NCBI RefSeq assembly: GCF_010548275.1 | Contig: NZ_JAAGLT010000010.1 | Span: 62,001 to 126,000, forward strand | Direction of reading: 5' to 3' | Origin: Streptomyces sp. SID12488 | GTDB taxonomy: Bacteria > Actinomycetota > Actinomycetes > Streptomycetales > Streptomycetaceae | DNA: 64,000 nucleotides | Shown here: piece after piece, positions 43,417 through 52,434 of the stretch | How the letters are laid out: each line of letters opens with the position of its first letter | Numbering within the stretch: the stretch's first letter is position 1 | The notes under the pieces: generated by a model | What the model was told of the DNA's origin: nothing | Seen by the model: only the letters and a program-made list of their open reading frames with translations | Databases searched by the model: none | Position numbers and translations under genes: made by a program

Positions 43417-44103
43417 TCAGGCGCTCAACCGGCTTACCCCGCCTATCGGGTGACGAGTCGTCAGCCATCCGTTCGCGCCCGGTCCGAGGTGGACCTCGTT
43501 CGGGCCGCGGAACCCGAGGGACCTCAACTGGTCCCCATGCCGAGGGGACATCGTGATCGCGACGGCGGTCGCATCCTCGTCGTCGACAGCTCGCAGGCCC
43601 GGTGCCAGCAGGTCGGCGGCCACGGTGTGGTCCCAGGCGCTCGTGTCGTGCAGCGCGCCGACGAGGAACACCTTCCAGTGCGGCAGGTCGGGTCCTACGT
43701 CCTTCAGCCACATCGGCAGGGCCGGGCAGTCGTCCGGGCCGGTGGCGAGCTCGCGGGCGAGCAGACTGCTGAAGCGGGTGTCGGGGGGCTCGGACCCGAC
43801 GCCGGGCGGCAGCCAGACGGCAGCCGCGAGGAGCCCGCCGTCCGACCTCTCGGCCACCCATATCCGGCCCTCTTCGAGGGCGTAGTGGGCCAGCACCAGC
43901 CGCATGGCACTCCTCGTCTGCTCCCAGTCCGGCAGGGAGCCCTCCGGAAGCGTTGATGCGGATGCGGATGCGGGCGACGCGATCATGCGTACCACCGCGG
44001 GCACGTCAACCAGTTCCGCCGCGCGTACGGCCGCCAGAGGGCGCAGTTGAGGCATCGTCATCATGGGCGCGGTCATCATCGGCGTCGTCATCGTGCTCTC
44101 CAT
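43417..44103 (-). CDS. GNAT-family N-acetyltransferase
   Basis: 228 residues. The N-terminus is Met/Thr/Pro-rich (TTPMMTAPMMTMPQL), then the domain: RAAELVDVPAVVRMIAS, LVLAHYALEEGRIWVAE, DGGLLAAAVWLPPG, HWKVFLVGALHD, DEDATAVAITMS and LRSLGFRGPNEVHLGPG. The acetyl-CoA loop is degenerate (HDTSAWDHTVAADLLAPGLR) but the strand order fits GNAT. The start is 1 nt after the stop of the EamA transporter gene on the same strand, so the two are cotranscribed. An acetylation-plus-export resistance pair is possible. Confidence 0.8.
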   Translation of the reverse strand: MESTMTTPMMTAPMMTMPQLRPLAAVRAAELVDVPAVVRMIASPASASASTLPEGSLPDWEQTRSAMRLVLAHYALEEGRIWVAERSDGGLLAAAVWLPPGVGSEPPDTRFSSLLARELATGPDDCPALPMWLKDVGPDLPHWKVFLVGALHDTSAWDHTVAADLLAPGLRAVDDEDATAVAITMSPRHGDQLRSLGFRGPNEVHLGPGANGWLTTRHPIGGVSRLSA

Positions 44104-44104
44104 T

Positions 44105-45076
44105 TCAGGCCGCCCGGCTCGTGCCGGTGAGAATCCGGGTGGGTCGCAGGTCCGGCGTCGGCATCGGCATCGGCATCGGCATCGGCATCGGCATCGGTAC
44201 GGGTACGGCGTTCGGGCCTGTCCGGCGCGGTGCTTGCTGTGGCCGGATCTTGGGCTGGGGCCGGCTGAGCAGGACCACCCCATGGGCGGCCGTCGCCGCG
44301 CCGGCCAGGGCGAGGAGGGTGCCGGTCCCGCCGTACTGGAAGCCCTCGCCGAGCAGCGTGACGCCGATGGCGGACGCGGCGACCGGGTTGACGAGGGTGA
44401 GCAGCGCGAGGGGGCCGCCGAGACCGCTGCCGTACGCCTTCTGGGCGAGCAGTAGCCCGCTTGCGGCGAATCCGACGGTGAGGACCGCGACCAGCGCCGT
44501 GCTCCACGTCGTCCCCGCCCCGACGGCGAGCTTCTGGGCCAGCGTGGAGCCGACTCCGGAGGCGATGCCGGAGGCCGCCGCGAAGGCGAGGCCGCCCGTG
44601 GCCGAGTGGATGGCCGAGCGGCCCGAGGCCAGGCGTACGAGCACCGCGATGACGGTGGCGGCGGCGAGCGCGACCAGCAGGATCTCCGTGGTGCTCAGGG
44701 TGCCGTCCGGCCCGCTGCCCGAGGCGGCGACGGTCAGCAGTGCCGTCAGCCCCAGGAGCGTGAGGGCCATACCGCGCCACTGCGTGCCCGAGGTCCGGCG
44801 GCGAGCGGCCAGCGAGCCCAGGGGCACCGCCACCACGAGGGTCAGTACGCCGAGCGGCTGCACCAGACTCAGCGGCCCGTACCGCAGGGCGACCACGTGC
44901 AGCAGCGCGCCGCCTGCGTTGAGGAGGACCGCTCCCCACCACGAGCCCCGGGCGAGCGCCCCGCGCAGATTGGCCGTTCCGGCGGCGGTACGCTCCTGGA
45001 CCACGGCGGCCGTGGCGTAGCAGAGCGCGGAAACGAGGGAGAGAGCGACGGCCAGGAGTACTGGAGAGCTCGTCAT
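44105..45076 (-). CDS. EamA/DMT family transporter with Met-Pro repeat tail
   Basis: 323 residues with ten hydrophobic segments in two five-helix halves, the EamA (DMT) pattern: LLAVALSLVSALCYATAAVV, LLNAGGALLHVVALRYGPLS, SLVQPLGVLTLVVAVPLGSL and LLTLVNPVAASAIGVTLLGE. The cytoplasmic tail (about 288-323) carries VPVPMPMPMPMPMPMPTP, coded by a seven-copy GGCATC hexanucleotide array. ATG 45076 is used, a GTG directly before it is also possible. It is cotranscribed with the acetyltransferase. Drug/metabolite export is the family role; the substrate is unknown. Confidence 0.85.
   Translation of the reverse strand: MTSSPVLLAVALSLVSALCYATAAVVQERTAAGTANLRGALARGSWWGAVLLNAGGALLHVVALRYGPLSLVQPLGVLTLVVAVPLGSLAARRRTSGTQWRGMALTLLGLTALLTVAASGSGPDGTLSTTEILLVALAAATVIAVLVRLASGRSAIHSATGGLAFAAASGIASGVGSTLAQKLAVGAGTTWSTALVAVLTVGFAASGLLLAQKAYGSGLGGPLALLTLVNPVAASAIGVTLLGEGFQYGGTGTLLALAGAATAAHGVVLLSRPQPKIRPQQAPRRTGPNAVPVPMPMPMPMPMPMPTPDLRPTRILTGTSRAA
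44155..44200. repeat. GGCATC hexanucleotide microsatellite
   Basis: About seven uninterrupted GGCATC units inside the EamA gene encode the Met-Pro repeat. Because the unit is 6 bp, length change keeps the frame. A short related hexanucleotide run (GCATCC) also occurs near 46478-46500 in the surface-protein gene. Confidence 0.85.
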
Positions 45077-45092
45077 CACATATTCCCATCGA

Positions 45093-45150
45093 TACGAAAC
45101 GGTTTCGTACCGACAAGCTACGGTGACCCCGATCGAAACGCAAGCGTTTC
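45093..45150. promoter_or_regulatory. Two GAAAC-GTTTC palindromes upstream of EamA gene
   Basis: TACGAAAC-g-GTTTCGTA (45093-45109) and GAAACGC-aa-GCGTTTC (45135-45150) are both perfect inverted repeats. They lie 17-74 nt upstream of the EamA start. TetR- or MarR-type regulators bind sites like these, but neither neighbour encodes one. Confidence 0.65.
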
Positions 45151-45418
45151 TATAGCTAAGATCGGATGCGGGCGCCCGCCCCACTCGACATCGCCCCAGG
45201 TCACGGAGTGATTGAGTCCGGATAAAAACCCCAATTCTCCGGCAACCATCCGGCCCCGGCAGCGTCTTACAGCCGCAGGGGCTCGCTCCGGACCAGGACG
45301 TACGGGTCAGGCACATCGGTGCCGCGTCGCGTATCGCTCGCGTATCTCGCACCGCACCGCGGCGCGCTGAACCACCGCACTGCCTCGCACCACACCTTTG
45401 GCGAATCCGGGGGGATTC

Positions 45419-46714
45419 ATGTTTCGCACCATCCGTATCGGCCGCCCACTCGCCATGGGGGCGGCCGGTGCGCTGATGTCGCTGGGCTCGGTGGCTGTCG
45501 CCGCGCCCGCCGTGTGGGCCGCGCCGGGGGAACCGACTCCGTCGGCCGGGCCTTCGCAGACCTGCTGCCACACCGAGCTGGCCGTGGACGGGCCCGGCAC
45601 GCTGGGGCCGGCCGGACAGCCGGTCGACTTCACCGAGAAGCTCACCAACACCTCCGCGACCGAGCCGGAGGACGTCCTCCTCGGCCTGGTCGCGGACGCC
45701 GGGACCGGCATGCCGGAGAACGGCCTGGCCATCTGGTACCGCACCGACAGCGGGGCCTGGGAGAAGGTGCCGCTGGAGTACCGCAGCGGTTCGTTCCAGG
45801 GGACGCTGCCGCCCACCATCACGCTCGGCCCCGGCGAGAGCCGCGTCCTCCACCTGCGCCTCGGGCTGCCGACGGGCGAGCCGCACAACGGCGACAGCAA
45901 CGGCGGCACCCGGTCCGTCAAGCTGACCTCCTCCGTGGGGGCCGCCGACGGTTCCTCGGCTCTCCAGGCCCGTGACGTGCGCACCATCCCCGTCGAGGGC
46001 CTGACCGCCACCCTCACCGGCGTACCCGCCACGGCCGTGTCCGGCGGGGCTCCCGTCGAGTTCGAGGCCACCGTGGCCAACACGACGGCGTCCGACTACG
46101 TCAACGTCAGCAGCGTCCTGTTCACCGACCGCCACACCACCGTGCAGGTGTACCGCGAGGGCGAGTGGGCCGCGCTGACCCCGGTGCTCGCGGCCTCCGA
46201 ACCCGACACCGCGGGCTTCTACCTGCGCGGCCACGACTACGCGGCCCCGGCGGGCGACACCGGCACCGTACGGGTACGCGTCTCCTGGAAGGCGAACGCT
46301 CCGCTAGGCAGGACCCGCCTCGCTCAGAGCGTCATCGTCGACGAAAGCGGCTCCGGCTCCGTCCCGTTCCGGGGTACGTACGTGGGCGCCGCATCCGCCC
46401 AGCTCACGCTGACCGCCGGCCAGTCGGCATCCCCGAGCCCGATCTCGAGCCCGAGCCCGACCACGTCGGCAGCACCATCGGCATCCGCATCCGCATCGAC
46501 CGGCGCCACACCAACACCCACACCCACATCCACGCCCACGCCCACGCCCGCCGCATCCACCGCGCCCGCCACCACTCCGGCCGGCACCGGCACCCAACTC
46601 GCCAGCACCGGCGGCGACAACGGCGGCACGCTGGTCCTGGCCCTCGGCGGCACCGCACTGATGCTCGGCGGAGGCTCCCTGGCCGCCTACACACGGTTGC
46701 AGCGCCGCGCGTAA
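45419..46714 (+). CDS. Sortase-anchored (LAxTG) surface protein
   Basis: 431 residues: signal peptide (RIGRPLAMGAAGALMSLGSV, cleavage after WAA near 37), then two Ig-like/DUF11-like domains (about 60-185 and 195-335: VDFTEKLTNTSATEPEDVLL and GAPVEFEATVANTTASDYVN). A Ser/Thr/Pro wall-spanning stalk follows (about 340-390, SPSPISSPSPTTSAAPSAS), then the sorting signal LASTG (about 394-398), a hydrophobic segment and RLQRRA. LAxTG is the class E sortase motif of Streptomyces. It probably decorates the cell wall. No sortase gene is adjacent. Confidence 0.88.
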   Translation: MFRTIRIGRPLAMGAAGALMSLGSVAVAAPAVWAAPGEPTPSAGPSQTCCHTELAVDGPGTLGPAGQPVDFTEKLTNTSATEPEDVLLGLVADAGTGMPENGLAIWYRTDSGAWEKVPLEYRSGSFQGTLPPTITLGPGESRVLHLRLGLPTGEPHNGDSNGGTRSVKLTSSVGAADGSSALQARDVRTIPVEGLTATLTGVPATAVSGGAPVEFEATVANTTASDYVNVSSVLFTDRHTTVQVYREGEWAALTPVLAASEPDTAGFYLRGHDYAAPAGDTGTVRVRVSWKANAPLGRTRLAQSVIVDESGSGSVPFRGTYVGAASAQLTLTAGQSASPSPISSPSPTTSAAPSASASASTGATPTPTPTSTPTPTPAASTAPATTPAGTGTQLASTGGDNGGTLVLALGGTALMLGGGSLAAYTRLQRRA

Positions 46715-46787
46715 GGGAGTTCGAGGCCGCTGACGTACCCACCCTCGCCGGGGCGGGTACGTCAGCGGCCCGTTCGGGGCAAGTACG

Positions 46788-48620
46788 TCAGGCGGGGAAC
46801 ACCGCCGTACCGCCCTGCGTCAGCTTCCAGTTGGTGACCGCGAAGTCGGCGGGGTTCAGGGTGCCCTTCGTCGTCACGTAGTCGATCATCAGCTGGCGGA
46901 TCTCGTTCGTCGAGCTGTACGCGATGTCGGCGGCGGCGATGTGCGGGTACCCGGAACCCCCGTTGGCACGGTAGTTGTTCACCGCCACGACGAAGACCTG
47001 GTCGTCGGTGACCGAAGTGCCCTTGTAGGAAAGGTTCTTGATCCTGGAACCCTCAGCCTGCGCGATGTCGATGTCGTAGTCGACGCCGGCGGCGGTGTCG
47101 TACATGTAGTCCCAGAAGTTGTTGGCGTTCGTCAGCGTCGCGGTGTCGACGGCCGTGCCCGCCGGCACCTGGTGGTAGTACTTCGCCGCGAACTCCAGGT
47201 AGTCCTTGAGCTGGGCGCCTGTCAGCTTCTTGCCGTACAGGGTGTTGTCGTAGATGTAGAGCCCGGCGACATCGCGGATGCTGACGTCACCCTTGGGGAT
47301 GTCGGCACTGCGGCTGAAGGGCGCGGCGACGGAGATCAGCGGGAGGGCGGCGTCCGCGGTCGACAGGCCGGTGGCCACGGTGGCCATCTGGACCTGGTGG
47401 ATGAAGTCCATGACGGGGACGTCCTTCCAGCACGCCTCCGCCGCCGACAGGTCCGCCGTACACGTGCCGACCGCCGTGTTCACGTACTTCACGACGAGAT
47501 CGTGGTCGGCCTTGAGCAGCTTGGTGATTTGCTCGTCCTCGGCGACCGCGTTGCTGTTGAGGGTCTTCGCCTTCGTGCTGGTCACCTTCCACTGACCGCG
47601 CTCGAGTTCGAGCTCGAAGTCGAAGACGGTCAGGCGCATGCCGTAGCAGTACGGCTCGGAGAGGACCACGTCCTTGCCGGTCGTCTTGTTGGTCACCGTG
47701 TAGGACGACACCTCGGTGTGCGTGTGCCCGACGAGGATCGCGTCGATCCCGGGCACCTGCTCCGCCACCAGGTTCGACGCGTTCTCGACGTACGGCAGCT
47801 CGGTCCCGTACGACGAACTGCCGTCCAGGCCCGAGTGATCCGTGAGGAAGACGACGTCACAGCCGAGGGCTCGCATCCGCGGGACGTACTTCTTCGCCTG
47901 CTCGACGAGCCCCGTGAACGTCATCTTCCCGGCGACGTTGTCCTTGTCCCACAGGGCGATTCCGGGGTTGGTGAGGCCGAGGATGCCGACCTTGATGTCC
48001 GGTGCGCCGGGGACCCGGATGCGCTTGACGGTGTACGGCTGGAAGGCGGGCTTGAGCGTCTTCGCGTCGAGGGCGTTCGCGCCGAGGAGCGGGAAACGGC
48101 ACTGGCTCTCGAACTTGCGGAGGGTGTCGATGCCGTAGTTGAACTCGTGGTTGCCGAGGGCGGCGGCGTCGTAGCGCATGGCGTTCATGGCGATGGCCAT
48201 GGGGTGCTCGGGGCCGCGCTTGCCCTTGCCCGCGTCGATGGGGTCCACGCGCGCGTAGTAGTACGCCAGCGACGTGCCCTGGATGATGTCGCCCGCGTCG
48301 ACGAGCAGGACACGGTCCTCGCCCTTCTCCGCGCGCTGCTGCTTGATGAGGGTGGCCACGCGGGCGACGCCGACCGAGTTGCCGGCCTTGTCCTTGTAGG
48401 CGGCGTCCGTGTAGTAGTCCCAGTCGAAGACGTGACTGTGCAGGTCGGTGGTGCCCAGGATGGAGAAGGACCAGGTGCGGGGCGGCTTGCAGTGCGCGCT
48501 GTCGGGGCGGTCGGCGGCCTGCGCGGGGGCTGCCGCGACGCTTCCGGCGGCGGCCACGACGGCACCGGTGACGGCCGACTTGTGCATGAACTGACGGCGG
48601 TTCATGGGCGAGATGGGCAT
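46788..48620 (-). CDS. Secreted bifunctional 5'-nucleotidase / UDP-sugar hydrolase
   Basis: 610 residues. Twin-arginine signal peptide (MNRRQFMHKSAVTGAVVAAA, cleavage near AQAAD). Metallophosphatase motifs: TTDLHSHVFDWD, VDAGDIIQGTSLA, ALGNHEFNYG, TDHSGLDG and GHTHTE, with all metal ligands in order. The C-terminal 5'-nucleotidase domain (about 350-600) includes VAAPFSRSADIPKGDVSIRD and NNYRANGGSGYPHI. The enzyme likely releases phosphate and nucleoside from extracellular nucleotides. ATG 48620 follows AGGAGTT. A weak PHO-box-like sequence lies upstream. Confidence 0.93.
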   Translation of the reverse strand: MPISPMNRRQFMHKSAVTGAVVAAAGSVAAAPAQAADRPDSAHCKPPRTWSFSILGTTDLHSHVFDWDYYTDAAYKDKAGNSVGVARVATLIKQQRAEKGEDRVLLVDAGDIIQGTSLAYYYARVDPIDAGKGKRGPEHPMAIAMNAMRYDAAALGNHEFNYGIDTLRKFESQCRFPLLGANALDAKTLKPAFQPYTVKRIRVPGAPDIKVGILGLTNPGIALWDKDNVAGKMTFTGLVEQAKKYVPRMRALGCDVVFLTDHSGLDGSSSYGTELPYVENASNLVAEQVPGIDAILVGHTHTEVSSYTVTNKTTGKDVVLSEPYCYGMRLTVFDFELELERGQWKVTSTKAKTLNSNAVAEDEQITKLLKADHDLVVKYVNTAVGTCTADLSAAEACWKDVPVMDFIHQVQMATVATGLSTADAALPLISVAAPFSRSADIPKGDVSIRDVAGLYIYDNTLYGKKLTGAQLKDYLEFAAKYYHQVPAGTAVDTATLTNANNFWDYMYDTAAGVDYDIDIAQAEGSRIKNLSYKGTSVTDDQVFVVAVNNYRANGGSGYPHIAAADIAYSSTNEIRQLMIDYVTTKGTLNPADFAVTNWKLTQGGTAVFPA

Positions 48621-48766
48621 GAGGGAACTCCTGAGCAATCGGTGGCTGCACGCGTGGCTACACGCGTAGATCGTGGCGCCAGACCGGTCACCCAGGAACC
48701 AAGAACAGGCCATGACAGGCCATGTCCCGGTCAATTCCAGCGAAAGGTTCGGATCCCACCCCTCCC

Positions 48767-48799
48767 GTTAACCCCCTGTGACCCTTCTGTCAGTGGTGT
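48767..48799. promoter_or_regulatory. PHO-box-like 11-nt direct repeats
   Basis: GTTAACCCCCT, GTGACCCTTCT and GTCAGTGGTGT follow each other at 11-nt spacing. The first two resemble the GTTCACCC repeat unit that PhoP binds in Streptomyces; the third is weak. The site is 147 nt upstream of the nucleotidase start. Confidence 0.35.
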
Positions 48800-48884
48800 G
48801 ACCTAATCTCTTCCCCACTGGCCCACTCAGGGCCGAGCGGCCCCGTTTCCGGGGCGTTTTCGTACCGGGGGGTTCGAAATCATC

Positions 48885-50876
48885 GTGCAAAGACGCACTC
48901 TCTCGACCGCACTCGCGGTCACACTCACTTTCGGTTCCGTCGCGCTGACGACCGGCGTCGCGGGCACCGCCATGGCGGACGACCAGCGGGGCCTGGGCGT
49001 CGTCTCGTTCGGGGACATCGTCGTGGACGGCGTTCACCAGCGGGTCTTCGTCAGTGATCCGTCCGGCGACCGGATCGTCGTCACGGACTACCAGGGCAAC
49101 CGCGTCAAGGAGTTGTCCCGCCTGGGCGGCGTCAGGGGTCTGGAGCTGTCGGCCGACTCGGGCACGCTGTACGCGACGGTGCCCGACAACGTGGGCGGCA
49201 CCGCCGACGCGATCGTCGCCGTCGACACGGCCACGGCCACGGAGTCGGCACGGTACGCGACGGGTGACGTGAACCCGCAGTCCGTGGCCCTCGCGGGCGG
49301 CAAACTGTGGTTCGGATACGGCACCCCGGGCACCGGCAACATCGGCTCGGTCGACCTGACCGACCCGGAGCACAAGGTCACCCTGGACGCCGACGCGGCC
49401 AAGCCCTGGAGCGCCGCTCCCCTCCTGGACGCCGCGCCGGGCTCGAACAGCCTGGTCGCGGGCCTGCCTGGCCTGGCCTGGACCGAAGTGGGCGTGTACG
49501 ACGTCTCGTCGGGCACCGCGACCGCCACCGCGCGCAAGACCGTCGCGGGCAGCGAACTGCGCGACCTCTCGGTCACGCCGGACGGCGGGCGGATCGTCCT
49601 GGCCGCCCAGGACCCGTACAACCACGTGACGTACAAGACCTCCGACCTCACGTCGGACGGCAAGTACTCCAACACCGCGGGGTCCGCCAACTCGGTGGCC
49701 GTCGCCCCCGACGGCACGGTCGCCGCGGGCAACGACACGTACTTCGGCCAGGGCCTGAACGTCTACCGGCCGGGCCGCGCGGCCTCGGTCCGGGACTACG
49801 ACCTCGTCAACGGAGGCAGCACCGGCAGACTCGCCACGGCGGGCCTCGGCTGGGCACCGGACAGGTCCCGCCTCTTCGCGGTGACGGAAGCCCAGGACAA
49901 CAACTACGACCTGCGCATTCTGAACAACCCGACCAAGGCCGTCACCAGCGTCTCCGTCACCGCCCCGGCCAAGTCCGACCGGGCGAAGAAGCTGACGGTC
50001 AAGGGCAAGCTCACCAGCAAGGTGGCGGTCCCCGCCGGCACCAAGCTGACGATCACCCGCAAAGACCTCACCAACCCGAGCGGCCTGAAGATCGGCACGG
50101 CGACGGTCGCGGCGAACGGCACGTTCTCCTTCACCAACAGCCCGCCGTCCGGCGGCAAGGTGACGTACTCGCTGTCGTACGCGGGTGACGCCGACCACCT
50201 GGCGTCCTCCGGCTCGGACACGGTCGACGTCTCGCGCGCGGCGACCTCGCTCGGGCTCTCCAACAACAACAAGACGTACGACTACGCGAAGAGCGTCAAG
50301 TTCACGGCGCACCTCGGCAAGACCTACAAGAACCGCAAGGTCGAGATCTGGGCCGACCCGCACGGCTCCGACCGGCCCAACAAGCTGGTCAAGTCCGGCA
50401 CGGTCAACAGCAACGGCGACTTCTCGGTCACGTACAAGCCCACCCGCGACACCCGCCTGACGGCACGCTTCACGGGCGACGCGCGCTACGCGCCCAAGAC
50501 GGTGGCCAGCACGGTCTACACCAGGGTCAAGGTGTCGACGTCGATCAGCCGCCAGTACAAGAACAAGAACGTGTACGGCCAGACGTACGCCTACTTCCAC
50601 CAGGCCACGGTCCCGCTGTTCACCACGTCCATGACGGCGTACCCGCACCGCCGGCAGCGCCTCCAGATCGAGTACTTCTACGAGGGCACGTGGTACGAGG
50701 GCGGCTCCCAGTACTTCGCCCTGGACTCGTCCGGCATCTCCCGCGTCGAACTGGGCGGCACGCACGACATCGGCTTCCGCTTCCGCATCCGCTCGTCCTA
50801 CCTCGACGGCGCATCGGGCGACAACGTGAACACGACGACGCACGGGGCGTGGAAGTACTTCATCTTCACGAGCTGA
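48885..50876 (+). CDS. Secreted beta-propeller plus Ig-like repeat protein
   Basis: 663 residues: signal peptide (STALAVTLTFGSVALTTGVA, cleavage near AMAD at 31). Residues 40-345 are a YVTN-like propeller (DGVHQRVFVSDPSGDRIVVT, LELSADSGTLYATVPDN, DLSVTPDGGRIVLAAQDPYN). Ig-like/Big repeats follow at about 350-545 (TLTVKGKLTSKVAV..., YSLSYAGDADHLASSGSDTV, ARFTGDARYAPKTVASTVYT), then an unrecognised 110-residue domain (RQYKNKNVYGQTYAYFHQAT ... WKYFIFTS). The GTG start is supported by GGGGGG upstream. The protein is probably exported; role unknown. Confidence 0.8.
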   Translation: MQRRTLSTALAVTLTFGSVALTTGVAGTAMADDQRGLGVVSFGDIVVDGVHQRVFVSDPSGDRIVVTDYQGNRVKELSRLGGVRGLELSADSGTLYATVPDNVGGTADAIVAVDTATATESARYATGDVNPQSVALAGGKLWFGYGTPGTGNIGSVDLTDPEHKVTLDADAAKPWSAAPLLDAAPGSNSLVAGLPGLAWTEVGVYDVSSGTATATARKTVAGSELRDLSVTPDGGRIVLAAQDPYNHVTYKTSDLTSDGKYSNTAGSANSVAVAPDGTVAAGNDTYFGQGLNVYRPGRAASVRDYDLVNGGSTGRLATAGLGWAPDRSRLFAVTEAQDNNYDLRILNNPTKAVTSVSVTAPAKSDRAKKLTVKGKLTSKVAVPAGTKLTITRKDLTNPSGLKIGTATVAANGTFSFTNSPPSGGKVTYSLSYAGDADHLASSGSDTVDVSRAATSLGLSNNNKTYDYAKSVKFTAHLGKTYKNRKVEIWADPHGSDRPNKLVKSGTVNSNGDFSVTYKPTRDTRLTARFTGDARYAPKTVASTVYTRVKVSTSISRQYKNKNVYGQTYAYFHQATVPLFTTSMTAYPHRRQRLQIEYFYEGTWYEGGSQYFALDSSGISRVELGGTHDIGFRFRIRSSYLDGASGDNVNTTTHGAWKYFIFTS

Positions 50877-50909
50877 GTAAGAACTGACCCGGGAAACGGC
50901 TGAACGACT

Positions 50910-50940
50910 GAGGGGCACCCCGTCGGACGGGGTGCCCCTC
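50910..50940. terminator. Bidirectional terminator between propeller gene and purA
   Basis: GAGGGGCACCCCGTC and GACGGGGTGCCCCTC form a near-complete 31-nt palindrome (stem about 13 bp once a loop is allowed). It is between two convergent gene ends at 50876 and 50956. Confidence 0.85.
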
Positions 50941-50955
50941 AACTGTTCCGCTGCC

Positions 50956-52239
50956 CTAGATGAACGAGTTGATCTCGATCGTCTCCGTGCGCCCCGGGCC
51001 GACGCCGATCGCCGAGATCGGTGCGCCGGACATCTCCTCCAGGGCCTTCACGTACGCCTGGGCGTTCTTCGGGAGGTCGGCGAAGGTCTTGGCCTTCGTG
51101 ATGTCCTCCGACCAGCCGGGGAGGGTTTCGTAGATCGGCTTCGCGTGGTGGAAGTCGGTCTGGGAGTACGGGAGTTCCTCGACGCGCTTGCCGTCGATCT
51201 CGTACGCCACGCAGACCGGGATCTCCTCCCAGCCGGTGAGGACGTCGAGCTTGGTGAGGAAGAAGTCGGTCAGGCCGTTGACGCGGGTCGCGTAGCGGGC
51301 GATGACCGCGTCGAACCAGCCGCAGCGCCGGTCACGGCCGGTGGTGACGCCCCGCTCGTGGCCGATGCGGCGCAGGGCGTCGCCGTCCTCGTCGAAGAGC
51401 TCGGTGGGGAAGGGGCCGGCGCCGACGCGGGTCGTGTACGCCTTGAGGATGCCGATGACCCGGCTGATCTTCGTCGGGCCGACGCCCGAGCCCGTGCAGG
51501 CGCCGCCCGCGGTCGGGTTGGACGACGTGACGAAGGGATACGTGCCGTGGTCGATGTCCAGGAGCGTGCCCTGGCCGCCCTCGAAGAGGACCACCTTGCC
51601 GTCGTCGAGCGCCTTGTTGAGGAGCAGGACGGTGTCGGCGACGTACGGCTTGAGCCGGTCCGCGTAGGTGAGGAGTTCCTCGACGACCTGGTCGGCCTCG
51701 ATCGCCCGGCGGTTGAAGACCTTGGTGAGGAGCTGGTTCTTGCCGTCCAGCGCCGCCTCGACCTTCTGCGTCAGGATCGACTCGTCGTACAGGTCCTGGA
51801 CGCGGATGCCGACACGGTTGATCTTGTCGGCGTAGGTCGGCCCGATGCCACGGCCCGTGGTCCCGATCTTCCTCTTCCCGAGGAAGCGCTCCGTCACCTT
51901 GTCGACGGTCACGTTGTACGGCGTGATGATGTGAGCGTTACCGCTGATCAGGAGCTTGGACGTGTCGACGCCTCGCTCGTTCAGCCCGTTCAGCTCGGAG
52001 AACAGGACCGACGGGTCGACGACGACGCCGTTGCCGATGACGGGTGTGCATTCAGGTGTGAGGATTCCGGAAGGGAGGAGGTGCAGGGCGTACTTCTGAT
52101 CGCCCACGACTACCGTGTGGCCGGCGTTGTTGCCGCCCTGGTAGCGCACCACATAGTCCACAGACCCGCCAAGCAGGTCGGTAGCCTTCCCCTTACCTTC
52201 GTCACCCCACTGAGCACCGAGCAGCACAAGTGCGGGCAC
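50956..52239 (-). CDS. purA: Adenylosuccinate synthetase
   Basis: 427 residues, the standard length. [11 protein letters not shown] (9-18) is the P-loop; [53 protein letters not shown] and KLDVLTG complete the signature set. It joins IMP and aspartate using GTP, the first committed step to AMP. The GTG at 52239 has GGAAGGGG upstream and gives the canonical [12 protein letters not shown] start. It is alone on its strand. Confidence 0.98.
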   Translation of the reverse strand: MPALVLLGAQWGDEGKGKATDLLGGSVDYVVRYQGGNNAGHTVVVGDQKYALHLLPSGILTPECTPVIGNGVVVDPSVLFSELNGLNERGVDTSKLLISGNAHIITPYNVTVDKVTERFLGKRKIGTTGRGIGPTYADKINRVGIRVQDLYDESILTQKVEAALDGKNQLLTKVFNRRAIEADQVVEELLTYADRLKPYVADTVLLLNKALDDGKVVLFEGGQGTLLDIDHGTYPFVTSSNPTAGGACTGSGVGPTKISRVIGILKAYTTRVGAGPFPTELFDEDGDALRRIGHERGVTTGRDRRCGWFDAVIARYATRVNGLTDFFLTKLDVLTGWEEIPVCVAYEIDGKRVEELPYSQTDFHHAKPIYETLPGWSEDITKAKTFADLPKNAQAYVKALEEMSGAPISAIGVGPGRTETIEINSFI

Positions 52240-52372
52240 GCGCGTACACCCCTTCCGGGCGGGGCATGTCCAAGGCCAGGGGTTTACGCGACAGAGCTGA
52301 CAGCTCATGCCTCGTACACCGGCGACCATCATCGGCCGCAACCCGTCGGACCCGGATGCCCCGGAATAGACC

Positions 52373-52402
52373 AAGCCCCTGGCGCAATAGCGCAAGGGGC
52401 TC
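52373..52402. other. Hairpin in purA / DAGK-like divergent region
   Basis: AGCCCCTgGCGC and GCGCaAGGGGCT can form an 11-12-bp stem with one mismatch and an AATA loop. It lies 33 nt before the start of the DAGK-like gene, in its possible 5' leader, and 135 nt upstream of purA. It may be an attenuator or terminator; no riboswitch class is recognised. Confidence 0.45.
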
Positions 52403-52434
52403 TTGCACAAAGATGCTACCCGAGGAAGCGAGGC

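Noticed and set aside
46941-48806. Plus-strand frame of 621 codons opposite the nucleotidase
   Set aside because: Composition is V/G/R/D-rich shadow; the opposite strand has all metallophosphatase motifs.
48768-50942. Minus-strand frame of 724 codons opposite the propeller gene
   Set aside because: Shadow frame with no family motif; the plus strand has a signal peptide and repeats.
50932-52434. Upstream extension of the DAGK-like gene
   Set aside because: It would run antisense through all of purA; ATG 52435 has a ribosome binding site.
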